Below, in pieces: positions 38,053-47,313 of a DNA stretch of 64,000 nt. The stretch covers positions 1,922,001 through 1,986,000 of the forward strand of contig NZ_FYEY01000001.1 in NCBI RefSeq assembly GCF_900187385.1. The letters are read 5' to 3'. The notes beneath the pieces were generated by a model, which worked only from the letters and a program-made list of their open reading frames with translations, was not told the DNA's origin and searched no databases. Within the stretch, counting starts at the first letter, position 1. Every line of letters starts with the position of its first letter. A program made the translations under genes and the position numbers. The DNA is from Streptomyces sp. 2114.4. GTDB lineage: Bacteria; Actinomycetota; Actinomycetes; Streptomycetales; Streptomycetaceae.

Positions 38053-39371
38053 TTGCTCTGCGGGACCTTCCATTCGAACCTGGCCTTCAGCGCGGCGCCG
38101 TGGGCCGGGAGGTCTTCGGCCTCGGCGAGGGTCACCACATGGTGGGCGACCTCGGCCAGCGCGTCGCGGGAGTAGTCCACGACATGGATGCCGCGCAGGA
38201 AGGACTGCACGGACAGGCCGGAGGAGTGGCAGGCGCAGCCGCCGGTGGGCAGGACGTGGTTGGAGCCGGCGCAGTAGTCGCCGAGCGAGACCGGGGCCCA
38301 GGGGCCGACGAAGACCGCGCCGGCGTTGCGGACCCGGGCGGCGACGGCGGAGGCGTCGGCGGTCTGGATCTCCAGGTGTTCGGCGCCGTAGGCGTCCACG
38401 ACCTTGAGGCCTTCGTCGATGCCGTCGACGAGGACGACGGCGGACTGCCGTCCGGCCAGCGCCTCGGTGATCCGCTCGATGTGCTTGGTGGCCGCGACCT
38501 GCCGCCCCAGCGCGTCCTCGACGGCGTCGGCGAGTTCGGTGGAGTCGGTGACCAGGACGGCGGCGGCGAGGGTGTCGTGCTCGGCCTGGCTGATCAGGTC
38601 GGCGGCGACGTGCTCGGGGTCGGCGGTGGCGTCCGCGAGCACCGCGATCTCGGTGGGCCCGGCCTCGGCGTCGATGCCGATCCGGCCCTTGAGGAGGCGC
38701 TTGGCGGAAGCGACGAAGATGTTGCCGGGGCCCGTGACGAGGTTGACCGGCAGGCACTCCTCGGTGCCGTACGCGAACATCGCGATGGCCTGGGCACCGC
38801 CGGCGGCGTAGACCTCGTCGACGCCGAGCAGGGCGCAGGCGGCGAGGATGGTCGGGTGCGGCCGGCCGCCGAACTCCTTCTGCGGCGGGGAGGTGACGGC
38901 GATGCCCGTGACGCCGGCCTCCTGCGCGGGGACGACGTTCATGACCACGGACGACGGGTAGACCGCGAGGCCGCCGGGGACGTAGAGGCCCACCCGCTCG
39001 ACGGGGACCCAGCGTTCGGTGACCGTGCCGCCGGGGACGACCTTGGTCGTGACGTCGGTGCGGCGCTGCTCGCGGTGGACGATCCTGGCGCGCCGGATGG
39101 ACTCCTCCAGGGCGGCGCGCACGGCCGGGTCCAGCGCGTCGAGGGCCCCGCGCAGTGCCTCGGCGGGCACCCGCACGCGCTCGATCTCGACGCCGTCGAA
39201 CCGCCGCGCATAATCGATCAGCGCCGCGGTGCCGCGATGGCGTACGTCCTCGCAGATGGGCCGCACCTTCTCCAGGGCGGCTTCCACGTCGAACTCGGCA
39301 CGGGGCAGCAGGTCGCGCAGGGCGCCACCCTCGGGGAGGGCGTCACCGCGCAGATCGATTCGGGAGATCAC
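38049..39371 (-). CDS. hisD: Histidinol dehydrogenase
   Basis: 440 aa. HisD oxidises histidinol to histidine in two NAD+-dependent steps. Visible parts are the NAD/substrate region [17 protein letters not shown], the Zn ligands around [16 protein letters not shown] and the C-terminal [17 protein letters not shown]. It is the first gene of the his cluster. A 17-bp palindrome lies 41 nt upstream of its GTG start. Confidence 0.97.
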   Translation of the reverse strand: MISRIDLRGDALPEGGALRDLLPRAEFDVEAALEKVRPICEDVRHRGTAALIDYARRFDGVEIERVRVPAEALRGALDALDPAVRAALEESIRRARIVHREQRRTDVTTKVVPGGTVTERWVPVERVGLYVPGGLAVYPSSVVMNVVPAQEAGVTGIAVTSPPQKEFGGRPHPTILAACALLGVDEVYAAGGAQAIAMFAYGTEECLPVNLVTGPGNIFVASAKRLLKGRIGIDAEAGPTEIAVLADATADPEHVAADLISQAEHDTLAAAVLVTDSTELADAVEDALGRQVAATKHIERITEALAGRQSAVVLVDGIDEGLKVVDAYGAEHLEIQTADASAVAARVRNAGAVFVGPWAPVSLGDYCAGSNHVLPTGGCACHSSGLSVQSFLRGIHVVDYSRDALAEVAHHVVTLAEAEDLPAHGAALKARFEWKVPQSK

Positions 39372-39411
39372 CCTCCCAGTGTCTCAGACCCGCTCCTGGG
39401 CCCGAGCGGCC

Positions 39412-39428
39412 GTATCACTCAGTGATAC
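39412..39428. promoter_or_regulatory. 17-bp perfect palindrome upstream of hisD
   Basis: GTATCACT-C-AGTGATAC is a perfect palindrome with a single central base, unusually AT-rich for the region. It is 41-57 nt upstream of the hisD start and 207 nt upstream of the divergent gene. It is a candidate operator of a his-operon repressor. Confidence 0.65.
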
Positions 39429-39634
39429 ACAGCGGCACACGCTCCCCACACCCCGTGACCGGGCCCGCTGAAGTTGACCGGAGTTGGCCCTGACCACGCG
39501 TGTTCAAGCGGTCACGGGGCGGGCAAGGGTCACGTGACGGCGTACGGGGACGCCTGTGGGACGCCACACGACCGGTGCACGCCATGCGTCCGAACAGGTT
39601 GCGACACACCACGGGAGAGCAAGGGGGATCCACT

Positions 39635-41236
39635 GTGACCGAGCCCGCGGACGGCGACGCGCCCGCCGACCTGCAGCTGACGTCGGCGGAATGGAGCATG
39701 TGGCAGGCCTTCCGCAACGGCAGCACCTGCGATCTGCACATCGGCGACCCGGCCCGCGACGATCCGCACGGGCAGCATCTGTGGGGCCCGGAGCGCCGGG
39801 TGCGGGCCAGGGTCGTGGCGTTACTGCTGCTCGACGGGCCGCCGGCGCAGCCGGGCCGGGTCTCCGCGCTCCAGCTCACCGGCGCGTACATCACGGACAC
39901 TCTCGACCTTGCGGGCGGCACGATCAAGCCATTCGTGGAGCTGCGGGACTGCCGCTTCGAGACCGAGGTGGTGCTGCCGGAGAGCCGGTTCACCACGCTG
40001 CGGATGGTGAACTGTGCGATACCCCGGCTGGAGGCGGCCCGGCTGCACACCGAGGGCGATCTCCATCTGCCGCGCTGTGTGGTGCACTCCGGCGTCCGGC
40101 TCACCGACGCGCACATCGGCACGGACCTGATGCTCAACCAGACCGTGGTGCACAAGGACCGGCAGGGCCGGTCCATCACGGCGGACGGGATGACCGTCGC
40201 CCAGGACCTGCAGGCCGAGATGATGGAGTCCTACGGAGAGCTGTCGCTGCGTGGCGCCACCGTCGGCGTGTCGCTGAGCCTGCGGGGCAGCCGTCTGCGC
40301 AACCCCTTCGGCCGGCGGGCGCTGAACGCCCCGCAGTTGACCGTCGAGCGCACCCTCTATCTGACCGCCGCGGGCCTGGCCAACTCGCCGTTCTCCAGCA
40401 GCGCCACTCCCCCGTACGGCATCGCCCACACCCCCTCGCGCGGCACCCGTATGCAGCGCTTCGAGTGCGAGGGCGGGATGCGGCTGGACGACGGGCGGTT
40501 CGGCGACGCGGTCGACTGTGAGCACGCCCGGTTCATCATGGAGTCCGACCAGGAGCTGTCGCTGCGCCGCATCCAGACGCCCGAGCTGCGCTTCCTGTGC
40601 GACCGGCCACAGCGCGGCCGGGTGATCCTCTCCGGTGCCCGGGTCGTCAATCTCATCGACAAGTCGGCGAGCTGGCCGGGCCTCGGCGGGCTGTGGATGG
40701 CCGGCTTCGCCTACGAGACGCTGATCCCGCGCGGCCCCTTCCCGCTGGCGCTGCGGCTGCAGTGGGTGGCCGCGGCGACTCCGGAGTACGCGCCCGAGCC
40801 GTACGAGATGCTGGCCGCCTCGCTGCGCACCACCGGCGAGGACGCGGACGCCCGCGAGGTGCTGCTGGCCAAACAGCGCCGCCGCCGCGAGACGCTGCCG
40901 CTGGCGGCCAAGGCCTGGGGGTTCCTCCAGGACTGGACGGTGGCCTACGGCTACCGCCCGGGGCGGGCCGCGGTGTGGATGGCCATCCTGTGGGCCATCG
41001 GCACGGCCTACTTCTCGATGTCCCCGCCTCCGCCCCTCAAGGCGGGCGAGGCCCCGCCCTGGAACCCCTACCTCTACTCCCTGGACCTCCTCCTCCCGGT
41101 GATCGACCTCAACCAGAGCGCCGCCTGGAAGCCCGGCGGCGGCGCGCAGTGGGTGGCCGCCGTCCTGATCCTGGCGGGCTGGATCCTGGCCACGACGGTG
41201 GCCGCCGGTGCGTCGCGCCTCCTGCGTCGGCAGTAG
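39635..41236 (+). CDS. Membrane-anchored beta-solenoid-like protein with an in-frame TTA codon
   Basis: 533 aa from the GTG at 39635, with AAGGGGG 7-8 nt upstream. Residues ~60-330 are rows of short beta-strands (for example GDLHLPRCVVHSGVRLTDAHI and ELSLRGATVGVSLSLRGSRL), so they resemble a right-handed beta-helix. Near the C-terminus are hydrophobic spans around AVWMAILWAIGTAYFSM and WVAAVLILAGWILATTVAAG. Some streptomycete homologues are annotated 'membrane-associated oxidoreductase', but I see no cofactor motif. Codon 63 (39821-39823) is TTA, read in streptomycetes by the bldA tRNA, so translation may be delayed to development. I do not assign a function. Confidence 0.75.
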   Translation: MTEPADGDAPADLQLTSAEWSMWQAFRNGSTCDLHIGDPARDDPHGQHLWGPERRVRARVVALLLLDGPPAQPGRVSALQLTGAYITDTLDLAGGTIKPFVELRDCRFETEVVLPESRFTTLRMVNCAIPRLEAARLHTEGDLHLPRCVVHSGVRLTDAHIGTDLMLNQTVVHKDRQGRSITADGMTVAQDLQAEMMESYGELSLRGATVGVSLSLRGSRLRNPFGRRALNAPQLTVERTLYLTAAGLANSPFSSSATPPYGIAHTPSRGTRMQRFECEGGMRLDDGRFGDAVDCEHARFIMESDQELSLRRIQTPELRFLCDRPQRGRVILSGARVVNLIDKSASWPGLGGLWMAGFAYETLIPRGPFPLALRLQWVAAATPEYAPEPYEMLAASLRTTGEDADAREVLLAKQRRRRETLPLAAKAWGFLQDWTVAYGYRPGRAAVWMAILWAIGTAYFSMSPPPPLKAGEAPPWNPYLYSLDLLLPVIDLNQSAAWKPGGGAQWVAAVLILAGWILATTVAAGASRLLRRQ

Positions 41237-41334
41237 CGGAGGCTGAGGCTTCCCACGTTTTCGGCTTTCCCGCCGTGGGGGCTTGCCACCGTTTCGCCAG
41301 GCGGCGGGCCGGGTCCAACACACCGAACCGCGCG

Positions 41335-41380
41335 GCCGCGACCGAAGCGCTCCCGCCGTCGGGGAAGCTTCGGTCGCGGC
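41335..41380. terminator. Perfect 14-bp hairpin downstream of the TTA gene
   Basis: Arms at 41335-41348 and 41367-41380 are fully complementary with an 18-nt loop. It lies about 100 nt beyond the stop at 41236 and just before the next promoter, so it probably ends the first transcript. No T-run follows. Confidence 0.7.
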
Positions 41381-41421
41381 GGAATACCCGCCCGCATAGG
41401 AGCACAGCCAAGCGCAGCGTC

Positions 41422-41427
41422 TAGGCT
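41422..41427 (+). promoter_or_regulatory. Candidate -10 box (TAGGCT) of a leaderless gene
   Basis: TAGGCT ends 8 nt before the GTG at 41436; no ribosome site is seen. Confidence 0.55.
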
Positions 41428-41435
41428 TACGGGCT

Positions 41436-42185
41436 GTGACCTCCCTGCGCCTACCGCTCTTCCCGCTGAACTCGGTGCTGTTCCCGGGACTCGTGCTCCC
41501 GCTGAACGTCTTCGAGGCGCGGTACCGGGCGATGATGCGTGATCTGAGCGCGGTGTCCGAGGACGACCGCCGCTTCGCCGTGATCGCGATCCGGGACGGC
41601 CGCGAGGTCGCCCCCACCGCGCAGGGCATGCCGGACGATGTCACCCTGCCGTCCGCCGACGGCCCCGCGGCGGGCTTCGGCGACGACCCGATGCAGGCGT
41701 TCCACGCCGTGGGCTGTATCGCCGACGCGGCGACCATCCGGGAGAAGTCGTCCGACGACGACACCGGCTACGAGGTCCTGGCCACCGGCACCACCCGCTT
41801 CCGGCTGCTGTCGGTGGACGCCTCGGGGCCGTACCTGACCGGTGAGCTGGAGGAGCTGGAGGACGGCGAGGGAGAGGGCGCGGGCGCGCTCGCCTCGGGC
41901 GTCGTGCGGGCCTTCCGTACCTACCAGAAGCGGCTGGCCTGGGCGAACGAGCGGACCCTGTCGAGCGGGCAGGACCTGCCCGCCGATCCGTCGGTGCTGT
42001 CGTACCTCGTCGCCGCGGCGGCCGTGCTGGACGTCCCCGCCAAGCAGCGGCTGCTGGAGGCGCCGGACACCGCGTCCCGGCTGGGGCAGGAGCTGAAACT
42101 CCTTCGCCAGGAGTCGGCGCTGCTCGGTAAGCTCCCGTCGCTGCCGGCGGTGGACCTGACCCGGCAGCCGACGAGCCCCAACTGA
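41436..42185 (+). CDS. Lon-protease substrate-binding-domain protein
   Basis: 249 aa. The N-terminus (LPLFPLNSVLFPGLVLPLNVFE) and the following RYRAMMRDL are the hallmark of the Lon N-terminal substrate-recognition domain, here without ATPase or protease domains. The last ~90 residues are helical (SVLSYLVAAAAVLDVPAKQRLLE). Such stand-alone proteins are common in streptomycetes and their partners are unknown; an adapter or substrate-holding role is conceivable. It is probably leaderless, and the ybaK-like gene follows by 71 nt. Confidence 0.9.
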   Translation: MTSLRLPLFPLNSVLFPGLVLPLNVFEARYRAMMRDLSAVSEDDRRFAVIAIRDGREVAPTAQGMPDDVTLPSADGPAAGFGDDPMQAFHAVGCIADAATIREKSSDDDTGYEVLATGTTRFRLLSVDASGPYLTGELEELEDGEGEGAGALASGVVRAFRTYQKRLAWANERTLSSGQDLPADPSVLSYLVAAAAVLDVPAKQRLLEAPDTASRLGQELKLLRQESALLGKLPSLPAVDLTRQPTSPN

Positions 42186-42256
42186 CCGACCGGCCGCACC
42201 CGGACGACCGCAGTGTCCGCTCCGCCCGGCCCGACCCCACGCGAGGCACGAAGACG

Positions 42257-42751
42257 GTGGCGAAGAAGTCCAGGAAATCCGTCGGCACCCCTGCCACGGT
42301 CGCCCTCACCACGGCGGGCGTCCCGTTCACCACGCACTCCTACGAGCACGACCCGGCCGCCCCGTCGTACGGCGAGGAGGCCGCCCAGGCCCTCGGCGTC
42401 GCGGCCGACCAGGTGTTCAAGACGCTGCTGGCGGATGTCGACGGCGCGTTGACGGTGGCCGTGGTCCCGGTGTCGGGGTCGTTGGACCTCAAGGCGCTGG
42501 CGGCGGCGGTCGGCGGCAAGCGGGCCACGATGGCCGACCCGGCGGCGGCCGAACGCAGCACGGGCTACGTCCGGGGCGGGATCTCCCCGCTGGGACAGCG
42601 CAAACGGCTGCCCACGGTCGTGGACGCCTCGGCCGAGGGCCGGCCGACGGTCTGTGTGTCGGCGGGGCGGCGGGGCCTGGAGGTCGAGCTGTCGCCGGAG
42701 GATCTGGTGGCGCTCACGGGGGCGCGCCTCGCGCCGATCGCCCGCGACTGA
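42257..42751 (+). CDS. ybaK: YbaK/EbsC-family Cys-tRNA(Pro) deacylase-like protein
   Basis: 164 aa. YbaK removes cysteine wrongly loaded on tRNA(Pro). The family's key strand pattern is present: EEAAQALGVAADQVFKTLLAD, then VVPVSGSLDLKALAAAVGGK, the YVRGGISPLGQRK loop, and the substrate-binding CVSAGRRGLEVELSPEDL. The editing lysine should be in QVFKTLL. It begins at GTG 42257 and ends just where a 15-bp tandem repeat begins. Confidence 0.92.
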   Translation: MAKKSRKSVGTPATVALTTAGVPFTTHSYEHDPAAPSYGEEAAQALGVAADQVFKTLLADVDGALTVAVVPVSGSLDLKALAAAVGGKRATMADPAAAERSTGYVRGGISPLGQRKRLPTVVDASAEGRPTVCVSAGRRGLEVELSPEDLVALTGARLAPIARD

Positions 42752-42821
42752 CGGCACCGCGGCTGACGGGACCGCGGCTGAAGGCGCCTCGGCAGAAGGC
42801 ACCGCGGCTGACGGCACGAAC
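42747..42821. repeat. Five tandem 15-bp repeats at the 3' end of the ybaK-like gene
   Basis: Five units of consensus GCTGACGGCACCGCG run from 42747 to 42821, beginning in the last codons and stop of the ybaK-like gene. The unit length is a multiple of three. In a shifted plus-strand frame they read as a pentapeptide repeat of the type AADGT. Confidence 0.8.
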
Positions 42822-42868
42822 GCAGGCGGGGCGGCCGGACGGACGGCCGCCCCGGAGATCCGCGCAGG

Positions 42869-43726
42869 TCAGCCCGCGGCGGGCGGCTGCTGTCCGGGGT
42901 GGTTCCCGTGAGCGTCGTGGTGATCGTCGCGGCGGTCGTCACCAAGATGCCCGTTGCGGTGGTCGTCACCGTGCCGGCCATTGCGGTGGTCGTCGCGGTG
43001 ATCGTCACCGTGCCGGGCGTCGCGGTGGTCCTCGTGCTGCTCCCCGGGCCAGTGCGGTGCCTCCGGCTCCGGGTCGCGCGGCCCGAACAGCCCGGTCAGG
43101 GCGAGCTGGGTGAGCATCGCGGCGATCGGCCAGGCCAGCAGCGCGCCCTTGGCCTGCAGCCGCAGCGGGCCGCTGAAGGACACCCCGGGGCCGACCTGCT
43201 TGGCGTGCGCGGCCACGTCCGGGGTGGGGCCCAGCCACATGCCCGTCAGCCAGCCCAGCACCGCGCCGAGCAGTCCGCCCACGACCAGCGCCACGACCAG
43301 CGGAATCCCGCCGCGCCGGCGGAAGAGGAAGACCGCGGCGGTGGTGAGCACACCGAAGCCGAGGGACAGCAGGACGAAGGTGCCGTCCGCGCCGATCGCC
43401 TCTTCGCCCTCGGTGTTCTTGAGGTAGACGTTGCGGGTGTCCGCGATCAGCGGAATGTGCGGGGCGAGCCAGTTCCACAGCAGGCCGAGCAGCACCCCGG
43501 TCACCGCGACCACCAGCGCGATCAGTGCGCCCTCGCGCAGTTCACGGGCCAGCTCGGGGCCGCCGAGGCCGCCGTGGTCGGCGACGGGCGCGGCCTCGGG
43601 GTGCTGCGGCTCGTCGGGCGGTTGGTTGTCGGGGGGCGTCAGCGGTGCGGTCACCCCGTCATCGTGCCAGGTGGGGCCGCTGGGACCGGAAGCAGGACGG
43701 CCGTTCGGTGTGGTGGGCCCCGTCAT
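42869..43726 (-). CDS. DUF2567-like membrane protein with a His/Asp-rich tail
   Basis: 285 aa from the ATG at 43726, whose ATGA overlaps the stop of the ABC permease gene. The N-terminus is Pro/Asp-rich and disordered to ~75. Four hydrophobic spans follow (LIALVVAVTGVLLGLLWNWL, FVLLSLGFGVLTTAAVFLF, VALVVGGLLGAVLGWLTGMW, LAWPIAAMLTQLALTGLF). The last ~55 residues are built of HxDH-like repeats (GDDHRDDHRNGRHGDDHRN), with very few hydrophobic residues. Such a tail can bind divalent metals. It could thus be a metal-linked membrane protein, but that is inference. Confidence 0.8.
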   Translation of the reverse strand: MTGPTTPNGRPASGPSGPTWHDDGVTAPLTPPDNQPPDEPQHPEAAPVADHGGLGGPELARELREGALIALVVAVTGVLLGLLWNWLAPHIPLIADTRNVYLKNTEGEEAIGADGTFVLLSLGFGVLTTAAVFLFRRRGGIPLVVALVVGGLLGAVLGWLTGMWLGPTPDVAAHAKQVGPGVSFSGPLRLQAKGALLAWPIAAMLTQLALTGLFGPRDPEPEAPHWPGEQHEDHRDARHGDDHRDDHRNGRHGDDHRNGHLGDDRRDDHHDAHGNHPGQQPPAAG

Positions 43727-44547
43727 CGGGCCGCCGCCCGGCGGTACGCCCAGGTGGCGACGGCCAGCGAGAGCACCCCGACGGCCGCGCAGACGCCCAG
43801 GTCGGCACAGACCGCGACCCAGTCGGGATGCGGGTCGAAGCTGCGTGCCATCGCCTCCACACCGTAGGTCGAGGGCAGCAGATCGCGGGCCCAGCCGATC
43901 ACCGCGGGCATCCGTTCGGCCGGCAGCACGCCCAGCAGCAGCGCCGCCGACATGCCCAACTGGCCGCAGAGCGTGGCGAGTTCGGGACGGGGGGCGAGCA
44001 GTCCGAGGGCCGCGCCCAGACCGGCCAGCGCCGCCCCGGCGAGCGGGAGCACGGCGGCCAGCACCCACAGGTGGGCCATCGGCAGCTGGAAGAGCACACA
44101 GCCGGTGACCGCGGTGACCACCGTCCCCGGCACGGTGAACGAGGCGTACGCGGCGGCGGCGCCGAGCACCACGGCGGCCGGCGGCACCGGCAGCGTCGCG
44201 TAGTGGTCGAGCCCGCCCCCGGCCCGCAGCTGCCCGAAGTACTGGGCGAGGAGGTTGAGCGCCACGAAGGCGACGACCAGCACGCTGGAGCCGGACACCA
44301 CGGACCGGGCCGGATCGCCGCCGTCGACCACCCCGCGCAGCAGGACCATGATCCCGATGGACTGGAAGGTGGCGACGAACAGCAGCGGGATCCGAGCGAC
44401 CCGGGCCCGGGAGAGCTGGGCGCGGTAGACGGCCGCCAGCGCGGGCACCAGGCGGGCGCGCGGCGCCAGCGGCGCGGCGGCCTCCTCGGGCCGTGCCCCG
44501 GCTTCCGGGACCGCCCCGGCCGCCGCCTGCACGGGAACCACACTCAC
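43723..44547 (-). CDS. ABC-2-type transporter permease
   Basis: 274 aa from the GTG at 44547. Six hydrophobic spans are visible, for example RIPLLFVATFQSIGIMVLL, VLVVAFVALNLLAQYF, VVLGAAAAYASFTVPGTVVT, and LWVLAAVLPLAGAALAGLG. It has the layout of ABC-2 permeases that export drugs or lipids. The ABC ATPase gene is 73 nt upstream on the same strand, so the two form an exporter. The start codon is uncertain because the nearest GAGGAAGG is about 13 nt upstream. Confidence 0.9.
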   Translation of the reverse strand: MSVVPVQAAAGAVPEAGARPEEAAAPLAPRARLVPALAAVYRAQLSRARVARIPLLFVATFQSIGIMVLLRGVVDGGDPARSVVSGSSVLVVAFVALNLLAQYFGQLRAGGGLDHYATLPVPPAAVVLGAAAAYASFTVPGTVVTAVTGCVLFQLPMAHLWVLAAVLPLAGAALAGLGAALGLLAPRPELATLCGQLGMSAALLLGVLPAERMPAVIGWARDLLPSTYGVEAMARSFDPHPDWVAVCADLGVCAAVGVLSLAVATWAYRRAAAR

Positions 44548-44620
44548 GCCGTCACCACGCCTTCCTCGCTGCCCCCGCGGTACTCCATACGTCCGCCGCA
44601 CCGGTCCCCGTTCACGTCCG

Positions 44621-45631
44621 TCACGCCTTGACCAGTCCCTCCGCCCGGCCGCCCAGGGCGAGGTACACATCCTCCAGGCTGGGCGTGGCCAGCGTGAAAT
44701 CGTCCAGGGCCGCGAAGGCGGGGCCCGCGGTGACCGCGGCGACGGCGGACCGGGCCCGGTCGGCGGGCAGGCGCAGGGTCCAACGGCGTCCGGAGATGTG
44801 CGCGGCGGCTTCGAGGGCGGCGACCTCGGGCACCTCCAGCGGCGGGCGGTCGCGCCACACCAGCTCCAGCCGGACCTCCTCGCTCACCATTTCCTTCAGC
44901 CCGCCGGGCGTGTCGCAGGCGATGACCCGGCCGCGGTCGATCACCGCGACCCGGTCGAGCACGCTCTCGGCCTCCAGCACGTTGTGGGTCACCAGCACCA
45001 CCGTGGCGCCGCGCTCGGCCCGGCGCCGGTCCACCGCGGCCCACACGGCGCGCCGGGCGACCGGGTCCATCCCGGTGGTCGGCTCGTCCAGGACCAGCAG
45101 CGGACGCTCGCCGATCAGCGCGGTGGCCAGGCAGGCCAGCCGCCGCTGCCCGCCGGAGAGCTTCTTCAGCGCCCGTCCGGTGAGGCCGTCGAGGCCCAGC
45201 TCGCCGATCACCGCGTCCCGCTCGGCGCGCGCCTCACGGGCGCCGAGGCCGCGCAGCCGGCCGGTGGTCTCCACGGCCAGCGCGACGGTCATCTCGTCCA
45301 GGGCGGTGGACTCCTGCCCCAGGTAGCCCAGCAGCCGGGCGGCCCGCTCCGGGTGGCGCACCAGGTCGTGGCCCAGTACGGAGATGCTGCCGGAGTCCGG
45401 GCGCAGCAGCCCGGTCAGCTGGCGGACCAGGGTGGACTTGCCGGCTCCGTTGGGGCCGAGCAGTCCGAAAATCTCGCCGCGGTGCACGTCCAGGGTGATG
45501 CCGTCGTTGGCGCGTACGGCGGACGCCCGTACCGCCCCGCGGCGCCCGCGCATCGCGGGGTACGTCTTGACCAGGTCCCGCACGGCGCACACCGGCACCC
45601 CGCGCTCCACCTGTTTTGCGCCCGTCCTCAC
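44621..45631 (-). CDS. ABC transporter ATP-binding protein
   Basis: 336 aa. The nucleotide-binding domain is complete: Walker A GPNGAGKST, Q-loop LGYLGQES, signature LSGGQRRLA, Walker B LLVLDEPTTG, and the H-loop VTHNVLEAE. A C-terminal extension of ~100 residues (from about DTPGGLKEMVS) is typical of the drug-export DrrA-like subgroup. It pairs with the permease gene downstream. The cargo is unknown. The GTG start at 45631 precedes a basic leader. Confidence 0.94.
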   Translation of the reverse strand: MRTGAKQVERGVPVCAVRDLVKTYPAMRGRRGAVRASAVRANDGITLDVHRGEIFGLLGPNGAGKSTLVRQLTGLLRPDSGSISVLGHDLVRHPERAARLLGYLGQESTALDEMTVALAVETTGRLRGLGAREARAERDAVIGELGLDGLTGRALKKLSGGQRRLACLATALIGERPLLVLDEPTTGMDPVARRAVWAAVDRRRAERGATVVLVTHNVLEAESVLDRVAVIDRGRVIACDTPGGLKEMVSEEVRLELVWRDRPPLEVPEVAALEAAAHISGRRWTLRLPADRARSAVAAVTAGPAFAALDDFTLATPSLEDVYLALGGRAEGLVKA

Positions 45632-45713
45632 GAGCTATGAGGGTACGCGTCCCCGGCCCGCCGCCGGGCCGCGGGGCTCGGCGAGCGGGCCGGGGCGGGG
45701 GCTCCGGGGCCGG

Positions 45714-47039
45714 TCAGTCCCCGGCCGGGGCGTGTTCGGCGGCCGTCCGCAGATCGACCTCGCGCCAGAATCCGGCCCGGATCGCATAGCGGTCGTGCTC
45801 GTCGATCTGGTCGTCCTTGTGGGCCAGCAGCCCGAACCGGGCGGCGTAGCGGAGCAGTTCACCGTCGATGCGGTGCGGGATGCGCGGGTACTCCGTGGAC
45901 AGCTGCTGGAGGTGGGTGGTGTCGGAGAGCCGGTCGGTCCAGCGGCGGGCGAAGACCTGGCCGACCTCGAAGGGGTCGCCGCTGACGGCGGTGATGTCCT
46001 CCTCGCGGTCCGCCCAGCGCTGCTCGGCGCTGGTGAGCTGGGCGAGGGTGGGCAGGGCCGCGGTCTCGGAGGGTTCGCCGACCGGGCCGCCGCGCTCGAC
46101 CCAGCCCTTGTCGGACGACCAGCGCAGGGTGGCGCCGGTCGTGGGTGCCTGCGGGGCGGAGCCGCCCGGGCCGGCGGCGCCCTGGCCTGCGGTGCCCTGG
46201 CCGGCGGCGTGGGCGCGGCCGAGTCCGGCCAGGTCCTTGGGGGTGGGGACGCCCCGGGAGCCCGCGGCCCCGGGGTCGTCCGCGGCGGCCGGGGCGCTCG
46301 CGGTACCGGCCGGCGGCCGGGAGACGCCATTGGCGCCGTTGCGCTCGTGGGCGTGCTCGGCGGCTTCCGGGCCGGAGGCGGCGGCTGCCGCGGCGGCAGC
46401 GGCAGCGACCGCGGACTCGGGCAGCGGGGCGGAGAGGATCGCGGCGATCTCGGGGCGCGGCACGGGCGGCGGGGCGCAGGGGCCGCCGAGTTCCTTGGCG
46501 CGGACCGCGCGGGTGATCCAGGTCCGGTCCAGCACCCGCCGTTCGTCGGCCTCGGCAACCAGGTCCTCGGACTGGTTGTAGTCGCCGTCGGCGGCCTGGA
46601 CGGCCCAGAGGTGGACCGCGACGCCGTGCTCCTTGGCGGACATCAGGCCGGGCAGGAGGTCACCGTCGCCGGTGACCAGGACGATGTCGGAGCAGGCGCG
46701 GTTACGGGCGAGTTCGGTCAGCTCGGCGTGCATGGCGGCGTCCACGCCCTTCTGCGCCCAGCGTCCGTCACTGCGGGTCAGGGCGCCGAGCCGGACGGTG
46801 ACCCGGGGCATCACCCGCAGCCGGCGGTGCTCGGGCTGCGGGACGCGGTCGGGGGCGCCGTCGAACCAGTAGATCCGCAGCAGCGGGCGTTCGGTGTCCG
46901 CCTCGGCGCGCTGCCGCAGTCCCTGGATGAGGGCGGCGTGATCCACCGTGATCCGGGAACGGGCGGGCTCTCCGGCGAGCAGGCTCGCCGCGGCGCCGAG
47001 CAAATACCCGGCGTCCACCAGGACGACACAGCGATCCAC
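45714..47039 (-). CDS. NYN-domain (PIN-like nuclease fold) protein
   Basis: 441 aa from the GTG at 47039, with a purine-rich GGAAGAGGG just upstream. The N-terminal NYN domain starts CVVLVDAGYLLGAA, with later acidic positions in KGVDAAMHAEL and VLVTGDGDLLP, the layout of PIN/NYN RNases. The acidic cluster is complete, so RNase activity is plausible. A disordered Ala/Gly-rich linker follows (about 230-310, with a run of Ala), and a conserved C-terminal domain (RIPHRIDGELLRYAARFG, HDRYAIRAGFWREVD) that may bind RNA. Similar proteins are common in streptomycetes, but their target is not known to me. Confidence 0.88.
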   Translation of the reverse strand: MDRCVVLVDAGYLLGAAASLLAGEPARSRITVDHAALIQGLRQRAEADTERPLLRIYWFDGAPDRVPQPEHRRLRVMPRVTVRLGALTRSDGRWAQKGVDAAMHAELTELARNRACSDIVLVTGDGDLLPGLMSAKEHGVAVHLWAVQAADGDYNQSEDLVAEADERRVLDRTWITRAVRAKELGGPCAPPPVPRPEIAAILSAPLPESAVAAAAAAAAAASGPEAAEHAHERNGANGVSRPPAGTASAPAAADDPGAAGSRGVPTPKDLAGLGRAHAAGQGTAGQGAAGPGGSAPQAPTTGATLRWSSDKGWVERGGPVGEPSETAALPTLAQLTSAEQRWADREEDITAVSGDPFEVGQVFARRWTDRLSDTTHLQQLSTEYPRIPHRIDGELLRYAARFGLLAHKDDQIDEHDRYAIRAGFWREVDLRTAAEHAPAGD

Positions 47040-47313
47040 GATCCACCCTCTTCCCTGAGGTGCTGATGTCCGGTCGCCCCCCGGCTCGGCCCGTGGCACG
47101 AGTTTTTCTTCGGTTGTCCTTCGAGTCTGCCCGACCCTGCGGGCGTTAACTGCCCGAACTCGATCTTCGGCGTGGCGGATTCGGCAAGAATCTTGAGCAC
47201 AGCGTGTGATCAACCCTTTAACACAGGGTAATTGCCCGAAATGCAGCGCTCTGTCCGGCGTGTAAGTCTGGTTCCGGCCCCGATCCCGGATTCCCCCCTC
47301 AGGAGGCACGATC

